Below, in pieces: positions 45,332 through 54,194 of a stretch of DNA of 64,000 nucleotides (within the stretch, counting starts at the first letter, position 1; each line of letters starts with the position of its first letter). The notes beneath the pieces were generated by a model. It saw only the letters and a program-made list of their open reading frames with translations, did no database searches and was not told the origin of the DNA. Origin of the DNA: Amia ocellicauda. Its lineage: Eukaryota; Chordata; Actinopteri; Amiiformes; Amiidae. A program made the position numbers and the translations under genes. Location of the stretch: positions 32,501,707 to 32,565,706 of the forward strand of contig NC_089852.1 of NCBI RefSeq assembly GCF_036373705.1, written 5' to 3'.

Positions 45332-46080
45332 TTTAATAATGTACACACTGTTTCAGGGGTTGAAAATGTAGTTTCTTTACCGAAGCGGAAGGGTACGTTG
45401 ATATTCTGATCCGATTTTACTTCGATCGTGATGTTGTCAAAGTGGGTCTTTGAGACTGGTACGTAGTGTGGCTTGTCATAATTAATTGTGACCATGTCAT
45501 TGCTTTTACCTTTAATAAGTACATTTCTCAAAAGGGGGACATAACTATCCCTGACCCTCTGGTGGGTTATGATATCCGTATACACATAAAGAGTGTAAAA
45601 GCCGCCCCTGATGTCAGCCGGGAAGGGGGCCACCACTTCTGAGAACCTGCTCTCTGTGTCAGAATAGAACCCTAATATACGCCCCAGTTGGCCGCTGGTT
45701 TGAATGCTAATACCAGGTTTTGACACCTTGTACACTCTGTTTTTAATAGGGTTGTAATATAGCTTGATGTTGGGGGTGCCTTCTGAGAACTGTTTATGCA
45801 TCTCATCTAATATTTTATCCACATTGTCATAATAACCTCCTTGTATCGTGAATGTCCATTGACTCTTTTTAACATCATCAAAAATGGCGAAGGTGGCATC
45901 CTTATCTTGTAAAACAGCCCAAGTGTAAGGATACTGTATTTCCGCCAACCCCACTTCCCACGACCCCCTTAGATCTATAGATTTTCCAAATTGTACCGTG
46001 TAACTGGATATTTCATTTTTAGGGTATATATCGAGAGAGGCGTTACTGGGTAGAGTCACGTAGAAGCCTCCTGATTCCAT
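45307..46080 (-). CDS. penton-like minor capsid protein
   Basis: I chose the ATG at 46080 because the typical family start, FYVTLPSNASLDIYP, follows at once; the longer frame to 46194 adds unrelated residues. WEVGLAEIQYPYTW near residue 50 is the other family signature. The 257-residue length is normal for the single jelly-roll penton of Polintons. It would form the capsid vertices. The frame is intact. It lies between the integrase and the basic minor protein on the minus strand, as in related elements. Confidence 0.88.
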   Translation of the reverse strand: MESGGFYVTLPSNASLDIYPKNEISSYTVQFGKSIDLRGSWEVGLAEIQYPYTWAVLQDKDATFAIFDDVKKSQWTFTIQGGYYDNVDKILDEMHKQFSEGTPNIKLYYNPIKNRVYKVSKPGISIQTSGQLGRILGFYSDTESRFSEVVAPFPADIRGGFYTLYVYTDIITHQRVRDSYVPLLRNVLIKGKSNDMVTINYDKPHYVPVSKTHFDNITIEVKSDQNINVPFRFGKETTFSTPETVCTLLKWLPRGVM

Positions 46081-46126
46081 CTTGAGTATTGAAAGTAATG
46101 CCCCCAACACACCCGCGGGCATGTTG

Positions 46127-47201
46127 TTATAAGGATTGAATATCACAAACCTGTTGTTCCGGGACCCAACTATTGAACTTTTCAGGCCATCCAAGCCATT
46201 TCACCAACACATATTTTTTCCGGTTCTGGGTTTTTTCAGCTAATATCTTTTCAACTCTGTATACACTGTCTTTACCCACAATAATTTTTTGTAACTCGAC
46301 TTCGTAAAACGTTCCTTCTATATCCTCCCCGTCATAGTCTTTTAACCGGTACACGGGGGGGTCTCTAGCCAACTGTTCGGTAACTGTAAAATATTCGTCA
46401 GAAAATGTTTGTTCATAACCTTTGGCAAAAGTACTCCTTAGCATTGAAACGCGAACCACATCACCGATGTTGAACTTATAAGTAGTTTTTCCCTTCTTAA
46501 TAAATGGTCCGTATAATTTTTTATAGACCTTAAAAGAATTACTTTGATCAACATCTATAGGCTTCATTTTAATACTGGTGTGATACCCTTGGTTGTAAGC
46601 ATCGATAAAATCCTGAACTTTATCAAAATACTTGAACCGCTGTAAAATATCTCCACATTTTGGTCTTTATGGTGCGGTTAAACCTCTCCACCACCGATGC
46701 CTTAAGCTCATTACCGGTGGTGAAATGATGTATTTTGTGTCTCTTCAGTAGATTCTGAAATTCTCTGTTGAGAAACTCTTTTCCTTTATCAGTCTGCAGT
46801 TTTTTAGGACATCGACCCTGGGACAATATATCCTCAAAGGCCCTTGTCACCGCCCGGCCTGTTTTATTATGTAGAATGTGAGCCCAGGCATATTTTGATA
46901 ACACATCGATACACATCAACATAAATTTGTGACCATTGTTATGTTTTGATAAATTTGACATATCGACTAGATCCATTTGCCATTGTGAGTCTATGTCAGT
47001 TGCATATACGTTAAAGTTAATCCTGAGAGGTTTATGTAAGGTATAGGCATCTTGTTCCCGTAACCATTCTGAAACAACCACATCATTAACCTTCACTCCG
47101 GCCTCAGCGAGTCCTCTTTGAAAACCCTTCTTACCCGCCAAACCCCCAATCTTGGATGGGTTGTAGTATAGTTCATGCATTTGGGGAGCTTGCCGAGTCA
47201 T
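46127..47201 (-). pseudogene. retroviral-type integrase with chromodomain, frameshifted
   Basis: The integrase would join the element ends to host DNA with a 6-bp stagger. From ATG 47201 the core has Asp77 (QMDLVDM), Asp138 (LQTDKGKEF) and Glu172 (VVERFNRTIK), a DDE triad with about 33 residues between the last two. The frame stops near 46623 after a one-base shift at about 46640-46648. It resumes in another frame that ends at 46127 with an SH3-like stretch (FNIGDVVRVSMLR) and a chromodomain (VEKILAEKTQNRKKYVLVKW), the latter possibly guiding target choice. The catalytic residues are intact. Confidence 0.93.
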
Positions 47202-47257
47202 TCTGTCAAATAACCACACAGACCCACACTATGCGCAAAGTTTTTATACAAGGTTTT

Positions 47258-47764
47258 TTATTCAACTTCAGGAGAGCAGATACCCCTTTTTAGACATTTG
47301 AGAAAAGTATAACATACACAACAATTTTTTCTACGGTCCAGACAAAAAGAAATCAGATGATTGGTTACTTGATCTATATCAACAAATACCTGTTTCTTTA
47401 TCTTGTAGGCACACACCTCAGTTACATATGTAAATAAAACAACATTATGACCTATTTTAAAAGTAAACAGAGGGGTATTAAACATGCTCAGTAAAAGGTC
47501 ATACAGATGTTGATGAAATGGCCTAATATCATTCTTGGCCCCCTTGAGCGCTTCATCCCAGTGTTCGTACCCCCCGGTCTTTGTTACAGCAACCATTAAC
47601 TTTTCCAGGTTTGAAAGTTGATCCTCATCGATGGTTAAATCTGTAGAGAAAAGGCTCGCGTTGGCTACTTTTCTGTCAAGCACATGGTGTAATAGCGCTC
47701 TCAGGTTAGCTGCAGAGTGTTGATGACAGAACCAGTTGCAGAAGCAGTCCAGAACATTCCCCAT
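47258..47764 (-). CDS. unknown Polinton protein, Cys-rich ends
   Basis: The 168-residue frame begins at ATG 47764 (MGNVLDCFCNWF), 13 bp after the previous gene. It is mostly helical in character, with Cys pairs near both ends. The segment GHNVVLFTYVTEVCAYKIKK recalls the central helix of Bcl-2-type proteins only loosely, and I found no clear BH motif. MGNVLD does not fit the usual myristoylation pattern. The function is unknown. It is intact and sits just upstream of the integrase, so it probably belongs to the element. Confidence 0.55.
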   Translation of the reverse strand: MGNVLDCFCNWFCHQHSAANLRALLHHVLDRKVANASLFSTDLTIDEDQLSNLEKLMVAVTKTGGYEHWDEALKGAKNDIRPFHQHLYDLLLSMFNTPLFTFKIGHNVVLFTYVTEVCAYKIKKQVFVDIDQVTNHLISFCLDRRKNCCVCYTFLKCLKRGICSPEVE

Positions 47765-47776
47765 GTTCAAAGTCCC

Positions 47777-48154
47777 TTAGTTCAGGTCAGAGTCTGAATC
47801 AGTGGCGTAGATGTCGAATTCTTCGTCGTTGCCCCCAGCTTTAACTTCTTTACGGAAGAAATAAGCTTTTAGCTTGCCAGCGGTTTTTCTACTCGGCTCA
47901 TCCAGGTCATTGAGCAGCTGCCCAAGTTTCTCTATTATAAACGGCTCCTTTTTCAGCTCCAGCAAAATCTCATCTAAGATTTTCTGGACTTGTCCCGCAG
48001 TGACATGTATGTGGGAATAAGACAGCGCCTTGATTAGTGCCGGTTTCAGCCACGGTTTGTTCAGTCTTCTGTAAAACACGTTGAAATAGAACAGGAAATA
48101 GTAACGGTCTGGTTCAAACAAACAACTGTGTCTCAACTGACTGGGGTGATTCAC
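47777..48154 (-). CDS. unknown Polinton protein with acidic tail
   Basis: A frame of 125 codons with a GTG, not ATG, at 48154; the true start may be supplied by splicing. It has a Tyr/Phe-rich start (YYFLFYFNVFYRRLN), a helical middle (VQKILDEILLELKKEPF) and a strongly acidic end (DEEFDIYATDSDSDLN). Acidic tails of this kind occur in transcription or DNA-mimic proteins, but that is only a guess. It is closely followed by the gene at 47764. Confidence 0.5.
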   Translation of the reverse strand: MNHPSQLRHSCLFEPDRYYFLFYFNVFYRRLNKPWLKPALIKALSYSHIHVTAGQVQKILDEILLELKKEPFIIEKLGQLLNDLDEPSRKTAGKLKAYFFRKEVKAGGNDEEFDIYATDSDSDLN

Positions 48155-48172
48155 TTCACACCCCCGACAGAT

Positions 48173-48607
48173 TCAGAGAGCACTCTGAATATACACCAGG
48201 GTGCTTTTAACCACTCTGCTTACTTGGTCACATACCCCGGGCATAAATCCTGCATCTTCATCACGCCCCCAGGACAGTCCGATGCTCATTGGGTCGCCTG
48301 GTGGTTTGTGGGGTGTTTCTACATCCATTGGACTGACCCCCTCCTGAGACGCACAGACGGTAGACAGTTCGGCAAAATCGAGGCCCTCCATGAGCTCCAG
48401 AGGCTGGGGATCCCCGAGACTCATTTGGACATCCATCGCACCGCATGTTGTTTCGTCCTGAGGGACCGGGGTCTGAGGTCTTGGAGGGTAACCGCAGTCA
48501 GAGGGTTCCGGAGTGTATACAAAATCTGGGGAATAGAACCAGGGGTGATCCCGGGTTTGAAGAGGCCTGTAGAGCCTGTCGACGTCCGCAGCTTTCGGGT
48601 AAGACAT
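48173..48607 (-). CDS. unknown Pro-rich acidic Polinton protein
   Basis: The 144-residue frame has an ATG at 48607 (MSYPKAADVDRLY). Pro-rich stretches (YPPRPQTPVPQDE) and an acidic middle (MEGLDFAELSTV) suggest a regulatory protein with an activation-domain character. The TATA-like GGATAAAAGG on the minus strand (48644-48653) and a TACGTCA site (48664-48670) lie directly upstream, which supports this strand over the overlapping plus-strand frame 48128-48616. No homologue is recognised. Confidence 0.6.
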   Translation of the reverse strand: MSYPKAADVDRLYRPLQTRDHPWFYSPDFVYTPEPSDCGYPPRPQTPVPQDETTCGAMDVQMSLGDPQPLELMEGLDFAELSTVCASQEGVSPMDVETPHKPPGDPMSIGLSWGRDEDAGFMPGVCDQVSRVVKSTLVYIQSAL

Positions 48608-48643
48608 TCTCTTTAATTTTAAACCATGAATGAATTGTTGCGC

Positions 48644-48670
48644 CTTTTATCCTATCTCTTCACTACGTCA
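48644..48670 (-). promoter_or_regulatory. TATA and ATF/CREB-like promoter
   Basis: On the minus strand, TGACGTA (complement of 48664-48670) lies about 10 bases upstream of GGATAAAAGG (48644-48653), and the ATG at 48607 follows. The same TACGTCA site recurs in both TIRs. Confidence 0.55.
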
Positions 48671-48685
48671 CGACACACCGCCCTC

Positions 48686-49021
48686 TTAGAAGAGAGTAGC
48701 CCCTGAGCCGTCAGACCCCCCTCCAAAACCCCACACGTCGTCTGTTTTATCATCGTCGTCGTCATTCAAGGGGGATATATAATCCATAATCCAGCATATT
48801 CTCCTTCTAACCGAATCCAGTTGCGAACATTTGGTCAAGATGTCAAAACCATCATTTATACAGTTTATGACCTCTTTCAAGAACGGCCAGTCCACGGCGT
48901 CAAACATAATTTCAGTAACCTGTTTTTCTGGATCCTCCACACCCCCTTCAATAGGGTTTGTAATCAGGGTACTGCTAAACAAAACCTTACGATCTCTAGT
49001 TAGAGATAAACTCTTCACCAC
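48686..49021 (-). CDS. unknown Polinton ORF or exon without ATG start
   Basis: The 111-codon frame opens at a GTG right after a stop. Its first internal Met is at 48907. It is open to 48686 with an acidic patch (LNDDDDDKTDDVWGF) and a Gly-rich end. Because the frame 49224-49026 just upstream ends at a consensus donor (GTGAGT), this frame may be a downstream exon, for example entered near 48880 (AAAG acceptor). The start and function are unresolved. Confidence 0.45.
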   Translation of the reverse strand: MVKSLSLTRDRKVLFSSTLITNPIEGGVEDPEKQVTEIMFDAVDWPFLKEVINCINDGFDILTKCSQLDSVRRRICWIMDYISPLNDDDDDKTDDVWGFGGGSDGSGATLF

Positions 49022-49025
49022 TCAC

Positions 49026-49224
49026 CGTAGTTCTGCAAGCTTTCCCATTCACACCTTTCAAAACCCTGAGTCGGAGACTCCGTTTCGCATTCTCTTGGAC
49101 CCTCTTGCAAGCCTTCTAGAGTCTTATCCACAAGCCCCAGGTCTCTCCAGGCCATCACCTTCAACCAGTCCTCATAAGAGTATTCAATCACCGTCTCAAA
49201 AGGTTCCAACGTACCCTCCTTCCC
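49026..49224 (-). CDS. putative internal exon at the Polinton right end
   Basis: The segment is open for 66 codons without an ATG. On the minus strand it is preceded by a pyrimidine-rich tract and AG (ctttttgctttggtag) and followed by GGTGAGT. The donor falls in phase 1, like all introns of the left-end gene. The product is acidic (EPFETVIEYSYEDWL, then EGPRECETES). The partner exons are not proven. Confidence 0.45.
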
Positions 49225-49396
49225 CTACCAAAGCAAAAAGCTCCACTCCAACATAGCTGGGATCCCTTTTAAAGCGGTAACCCCGTCGAGCCCCCCAGAA
49301 CAACACCCAGGAGCGTTCAATCTTCAAATTGGTGAGTACAGGAACCCTTGCCTGGGATTGTTTCTTGCGGGGTTTCATGTTGATGTCGCTGGACAT
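49196..49396 (-). CDS. first ORF at the Polinton right end
   Basis: From the ATG at 49396, 66 codons are open (MSSDINMKPRKKQSQ, basic). The first bases, ATGTCC then ACATCAAC, resemble the start of the left-end gene (ATGTCC then ACATCAAC). It may be a small protein or exon 1 of a spliced gene that joins the exon at 49224; I could not find a strong donor. The TATA-like box at 49463-49470 fits it. Confidence 0.5.
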   Translation of the reverse strand: MSSDINMKPRKKQSQARVPVLTNLKIERSWVLFWGARRGYRFKRDPSYVGVELFALVGEGGYVGTF

Positions 49397-49462
49397 GTTG
49401 AAGAAGCGGGATGTTTCAGATGCTGAGAATTAAAGAGGTATTGCCTAAAAGCAGCGCGGGTT

Positions 49463-49470
49463 CTTAAATA
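49463..49470 (-). promoter_or_regulatory. TATA-like box of the right-end gene
   Basis: TATTTAAG on the minus strand lies 67 bases before the ATG at 49396, almost the same spacing as the left-end TATA (68 bases). It is 45 bp inside the right TIR. Confidence 0.5.
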
Positions 49471-49514
49471 GAGAGGAGAGTTTCGGGGCGTTGCCTTCAG
49501 AGGGGTGGGGGTAT

Positions 49515-49694
49515 TTATGGGTGGCCTTGTTGTTCAGGGTTTTATGGGTGTACACTTTCTGACGGATATGACGTAGGAATAATTAAGGAAATAACCTAAA
49601 ATCACGCCCCCCAATTATGACGTAGGAATATTAATAAGCTTAGGGCATACGTCATAACAAAATAGGCCGCGCCCAAAAAACCCTACTATCTACT
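49515..49694 (-). repeat. right terminal inverted repeat
   Basis: The 180-bp arm is complementary to 33282-33466. ATF/CREB-like sites are at 49569-49575, 49618-49624 and 49648-49654. The outer end is CTATCTACT. Confidence 0.97.
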
Positions 49695-49700
49695 GATATG
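49695..49700. other. target site duplication GATATG, right
   Basis: Exact copy of 33276-33281. Confidence 0.95.
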
Positions 49701-50026
49701 TTTTTCTTGTTACAAGAAAATTCTTTTGGTAAGAATCTCAAGAAATCTCCTTTGGTAAAATTCTCACGCCAAGAGAAATCAAGACGTTTTTTCTTGTGCT
49801 GTTGGAATAACTAAGCATTTTTTCTTGTTACAACAAAATTCTTCTTCTGGCAAGAATCTCAAGAAATCACTTGGTAGTGTACCTACTCAGTGTACTTAGA
49901 GATCTTGTGTTACTAATGGGGACATCAAACTCTCCATTATGAAAATGATTAGCGAATTACAGCAAATTTTAATTTCCTTAAGCACCTGGTTATCTATGTA
50001 TTCCTTATCTAGGAAACCTTCATAGT
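49701..50026. repeat. ~100-bp repeat pair beside the insertion
   Basis: The block 'tttcttgttacaagaaaatt' followed by 'aagaatctcaagaaatc' occurs at about 49702-49757 and again at about 49818-49868. No gene. Confidence 0.6.
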
Positions 50027-50512
50027 GTCACATCTACGCCCCACACTTCCTCAGTCTGCTACCAGAAATCAACTTCCCCCGGGTTCTAATTGCTTCAACC
50101 TTCTTCAGCTTCATGTCCAATTATTCAATTAACATTCCACAACACCATGTGCACTTGTGTGTGCTGTCCTCTTCCCCATTTTTTCTGCATCTCCACCACT
50201 CAACCCCTTAGTGTTTCCCATTCAATGCTCAGTCTTGTTTACTTCACTGTAGCATTTCCAATCTCTCTAGCCATGTTTTCATTAGAGTTTCCCCATTACT
50301 AACCCTAGCTTCCGTCTTATCGACCATCGCCTCTTGGATTGCCCACTCAGTGTTGTTCGCCCAATAATCGACCCTTTGCCTGCCTCATCGACCACGACTT
50401 AAGGATTCCCTTGGACATTGTTTGCTGGCTTCAACCCCTGCCCGTTTCTGGGTTATGTGTACGTCTGCACTTGGGTTCATCTTCACTGGCAGTGCCCATC
50501 ACACACAGAGTG
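50027..50512 (+). repeat. diverged LTR-like sequence
   Basis: It starts TGTCACATC and resembles 20957-21444 in layout: the same 'gcacttgggttcatc/gcacttggatctat' end block and the CT-rich start. It is heavily mutated and its ends are uncertain. Confidence 0.4.
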
Positions 50513-50984
50513 ATTACTGACTTCCTCTGATTCCTTTCTCTATATACATATTGCTCTTTCATTTTCCAACATTTTATTTGTATTTGTTTATATTTAAAAC
50601 CTATTCTAATAGCTTTTTCACTTTTCTCCTTTAAATTATTTAATAAAATATGGTTTTCATAGAGTCTTAGAGTACACCATGACTACATGTCCAGGTCTAA
50701 AGTTAGAAACAGGAAAACCACAAATGAACAGCAAAGCATCCATTGTCTTTGGTATATAGAAAAAACACAAATGAACGGGGAGAAAAGAAGAAGTCAGCAA
50801 GTCAGCAAAACCTTATCTTGCTGACCGGTATTTTTAATGCTAAGACCAATCATTTCAGTTAATATTAATTATTAATTTGACCGTCTATTTAATTAAAGAA
50901 ATGGATTCAACAGAAAGAAAAAAAAATGTCCATACACAAAAATGTACTTTCTACTTTATTTCAAAGTCCTTGGTGAGTTTGTTT
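50513..50984. other. intergenic, no gene
   Basis: AT-rich, nothing recognisable. Confidence 0.5.
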
Positions 50985-51060
50985 CACAACATATTTTATA
51001 TGATACTGTTCATTCTTATTCCATAAATAATTGAATTTACAAAAGTTGGAATGGTCAAGA
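50985..51060 (-). pseudogene. olfactory receptor C-terminal scrap
   Basis: The minus strand resembles the end of helix 7 and the tail of the receptor at 51123: 'attccataaataattgaatt' mirrors 'attccataaataatgggatt' at 51190. Only about 25 codons remain. Confidence 0.5.
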
Positions 51061-51122
51061 ATTTCAATTCTTATCAAAAATATTACTGTACAGATGTAAT
51101 ACGCATTCTTTACCGTTTTAAT

Positions 51123-52058
51123 TCAAAACCAGGGGTGAATTTTATGCACAAACCATTTCCTAAGCCTGACATTGATATTTCCTATTCTGATTCCATAAAT
51201 AATGGGATTTATGAGAGGTGGAATAATCATGAGGTAAGCTGAGAGGAAATTACGAACCTCACTGGGCACATAGCTCATGTCAAATCTGGCTTGAACTGTT
51301 TCAAAAAAATCTGAAATGAAAAAGTTGATTAGTGTAACTAAGTGTGGAGTGCAGGTGTTCAGTGCCTTAGCTTGCGATGCTTTGGAAGATCTCAGACAGA
51401 GTCTGAGAATTCGTAAATATGAATATAGTATCAGAATTACAGGGAGAACTGCATTAAAAACAAGGGTAATTAGACCATAAATATTATTAATGGATGTGTC
51501 TATGCAGGACAGTTTGAGGATTGAATAGTTGGCACAAGCAATCTTATCTATGATTCTTCCACACAACGGTAGCTGCAGAGTTAATATGAAAAGTATACCA
51601 AATGGACATATAGAGTATAACCATGACAAAATTATAATCTTAATTACTTTTCCTGGAGTCATGATCATATTATACTGCAAAGGATAACAGATTGACAGAT
51701 ACCTGTCATATCCCATCAATGCTAAACTTGAAAATTCACAGTAGACAAATATGTGCAGACAAAAAAGCTGTACCAGACAACTGATTCGAGAAATTGCATG
51801 ATGGTCTGACAAGATGTTAGTTAAAAGGCAGGGGTAGATTGCAGTGCTGCCAAATATTGAATTAACAGAAAGGATACACAGGAAGAAATACATGGGCTCA
51901 TGGAGGCTCCTCTCTACACAGATCACAACTATGAGAATTAAGTTTGCAGAAATAGTAAAGATGTACAGCAGCAACAAAATGATAAAATAAATGTATTTAG
52001 TGTTCCCAATTTCAGAGTATGCAGACAGTATGAAGGTAGTGTCGGATGAGTTCATCAT
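51123..52058 (-). CDS. olfactory receptor, intact, single exon
   Basis: The 311-residue seven-helix odorant receptor lies on the minus strand. An N-glycosylation site, NSS, begins at residue 3. Asn39 lies in helix 1, LHEPMY at 52-57, Cys94, MGYDRY at 115-120, SY at 213-214, KALNTC at 231-236 and PPLINPIIYG at 280-289. The frame is unbroken. The first of two Met codons is taken as the start; the second is one codon later. It resembles the receptor at 17238 and the fragments at 50985 and 53400, so this is a small receptor cluster into which transposons have inserted. The ligand cannot be inferred. Confidence 0.95.
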   Translation of the reverse strand: MMNSSDTTFILSAYSEIGNTKYIYFIILLLLYIFTISANLILIVVICVERSLHEPMYFFLCILSVNSIFGSTAIYPCLLTNILSDHHAISRISCLVQLFCLHIFVYCEFSSLALMGYDRYLSICYPLQYNMIMTPGKVIKIIILSWLYSICPFGILFILTLQLPLCGRIIDKIACANYSILKLSCIDTSINNIYGLITLVFNAVLPVILILYSYLRILRLCLRSSKASQAKALNTCTPHLVTLINFFISDFFETVQARFDMSYVPSEVRNFLSAYLMIIPPLINPIIYGIRIGNINVRLRKWFVHKIHPWF

Positions 52059-53399
52059 GCTGTGCCCTGCTGGAGAAGATCTGTTCAGAGGACATGGAAT
52101 TTAGCATAAAAATATTGTTAGCCGTTGTACTAATGACTGACTAGTAGAAAAAGAAGAGTTATTGCTCTTTTATGATATGGTACACTTGCATTGATTTTAC
52201 ATGTCAAACAGCTGGAAGAATCTATGTATAATTTACACATTAGGTATAATTTGATTAAATTGACAATCTGTTTGTGCAAGTATTGAGTAATTACTTATGT
52301 ATTCACAGATATGTAGTTTATATTTACTTATATACACAATTGAAATTATAGGTAATTATATTTTCAGATATGTAAAACTTTAGCTAAATACGTTGTTACA
52401 CACTACTTACATGTGTAGCTACACTGTAGATACAAAGGTAATTAATCAGAACTTAAACCTAAAAATTACATCCAGCACTGGATTTTTCATTTGCATTATT
52501 ATGAACAGACGCAGTAGTAGCTTTTGTGAAACTAAAATGCCTCACTTCTTAATGCCAGCAGATTTGGAAAACATAAATAGGACAAAATCAGGTACAAATA
52601 AAGACAGTGTAAAGGGCAATGAAGCAATGGGACAATGAGGCTGCACAAACCTATCAGCTTGGGAGCACACTTATATCTGATTTAAAATTAAATATTTATA
52701 TTAAATTCCACATACATTAATATAAACTAGGTGGATTACGTTCTGTCTTACCCTGATAAATAAAGTAGCTGTGCAGTTGAACCTGCCCTTCTCTTTGCTC
52801 ACACCACCAACACGATCACAGCTTCTCTGGACTGGACTGACAGAATATTGCTTTCACACAAACACACATACATGGACTGGTATCTAATGGTATGTAAGTA
52901 ATATGATGCTTTCCTTCTAAAAGGAAAGGGGGGGAGGGAAACAAAGTCCTCGATAAACTTATGCTCAAAGTGGAATGTAGTGGCTCAGTCTTACAGTTTT
53001 TATCTTGTGAAGAAGCTCCACAGAGAATCAAGCTGAGAATCCTTGATCATTAATAAGGCACTAATGAGAAGGGATGTTGAGGGAGTCCAGCCCACGTGAC
53101 CTGTGTCCCATATGTATTTTGTAGTGTCCCAGAACTGTTTGAAGAAAAACATTATTTATCCAGCACAGTTAAGTAAATTGTAGAACTTGGCAATCACAAA
53201 GATGGAAAATAATTAAATCGAACAAACATTTTGGAGAAAATTAGCATTGTTAAAGTGTATTGATTATTTATATTTATTGTATTATTTTGCACAAAACATT
53301 AAGAAAATAATTTGAATTAAGATGTGTGAAATTATGAGAAACTTGGATTTAATAATGTTACTGTACAGATCTCTGTAAACCTGATAAGTATTCTTCACA
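52059..53399. other. upstream region of olfactory receptor 2
   Basis: No coding domain is seen. It is the 5' flank of the minus-strand receptor, AT-rich. I see no clear promoter. Confidence 0.5.
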
Positions 53400-53651
53400 G
53401 CTTATGTCAAAGTCAAGAGTTTCTTAACCCTGGTACTAATGTTTTTCATTTTGATTTCATAAATAGTGGGATTTATAAGAAGTGGAATGATCAAAAAGTA
53501 AACTGAGGAAATAACAAACTTCACTGGGCATGTCTCATGTCAAATCTGTTCTGAACTACTTCGACAAAAGCTGAAATTAAAAAGTTTATTGGTGTAACTA
53601 AGTGTGGAGTGCAGGTGTTCAGTACCTTAGCTTGTGATTCTGTAGACAATT
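53400..53651 (-). pseudogene. olfactory receptor fragment cut by an LTR element
   Basis: The minus strand matches the last 80 codons of the receptor at 51123 ('tgtaactaagtgtggagtgcagg' region and 'aatagtgggatttata' for helix 7), with indels. It stops at the 5-bp duplication where the LTR element begins, and no receptor sequence resumes at 55946. Confidence 0.75.
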
Positions 53652-53656
53652 GTAAC

Positions 53657-54194
53657 TGTCACGGTTGCCTCGTGGGAGGACCGTAAAGCTGTAGGAGATA
53701 GGACCCAAGTGCAGAGCTAGTGCAATGAGCTGACAGAAACCAAGGAGAATCCAAAGGCGAGGTCGAGGTCACTGGCTAAGGTCGAAATCCAGGAGGTCAA
53801 GAGAAGCAGATACAGGACAGTGAGAGAGAGAGATACAGACAAAGACAGGACTGAGCAAAAGAGGGAGGACAGGGAGTGAGAGAGAGAGACAGGGTTACAG
53901 GACAAAGATAGAGAGATAGACAGCAGGCACTAGGGAGAACAAGGAGCCAAGCTTGGTGATCTAGGGAGAGCTGACAACACTTCGCCCAGAGTGAGGGCTA
54001 TATAAAGGAGAGCAGAAACTAGGAAGACAAGAGCATGACCAATGAGAACAAAGGACAGGAACAGAAGTGCACAAGGGTGTGTAGGAATGTTAATTGACAG
54101 AGAGAAAAAAGCAAAGCAGTGAAGGGAGCAGGAAAAGGTGAGGGAAAGGTGGCCTCTAGTGGGGAAAGAGGGTCAGGGCTAGGGAACTGTGACA
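53657..54194. repeat. LTR, left copy
   Basis: 538 bp, TGTCACGG to CTGTGACA. It contains a TATAAA-like stretch (tatataaagg near 54000, or ccttta on the other strand). Confidence 0.85.

Larger units (their letters stand above)
33282..49694. mobile_element. Polinton/Maverick (adintovirus-like) element, 16,413 bp
   Basis: This is a complete integrated element with a 6-bp target duplication, inverted ends that begin AGTAGATAGTAGGG, and the diagnostic gene set: protein-primed polymerase B, retroviral-type integrase, packaging ATPase, adenain-like protease, double jelly-roll major capsid and penton-like minor capsid. Plus-strand genes occupy the left half and minus-strand genes the right half. Five core genes are interrupted, so the copy is not functional as read. 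It is a self-synthesising transposon or integrated virus of the animal host. Confidence 0.96.

Noticed and set aside
47258..47764. Bcl-2 homologue
   Set aside because: Only a loose resemblance in one helix. The BH1/BH2 signature residues are not present, so I left it as unknown.
48128..48616. Plus-strand frame of 162 codons
   Set aside because: It overlaps the minus-strand frame 48173-48607, which has an ATG, a TATA-like box and a site shared with the TIRs, and lies in a minus-strand gene block.
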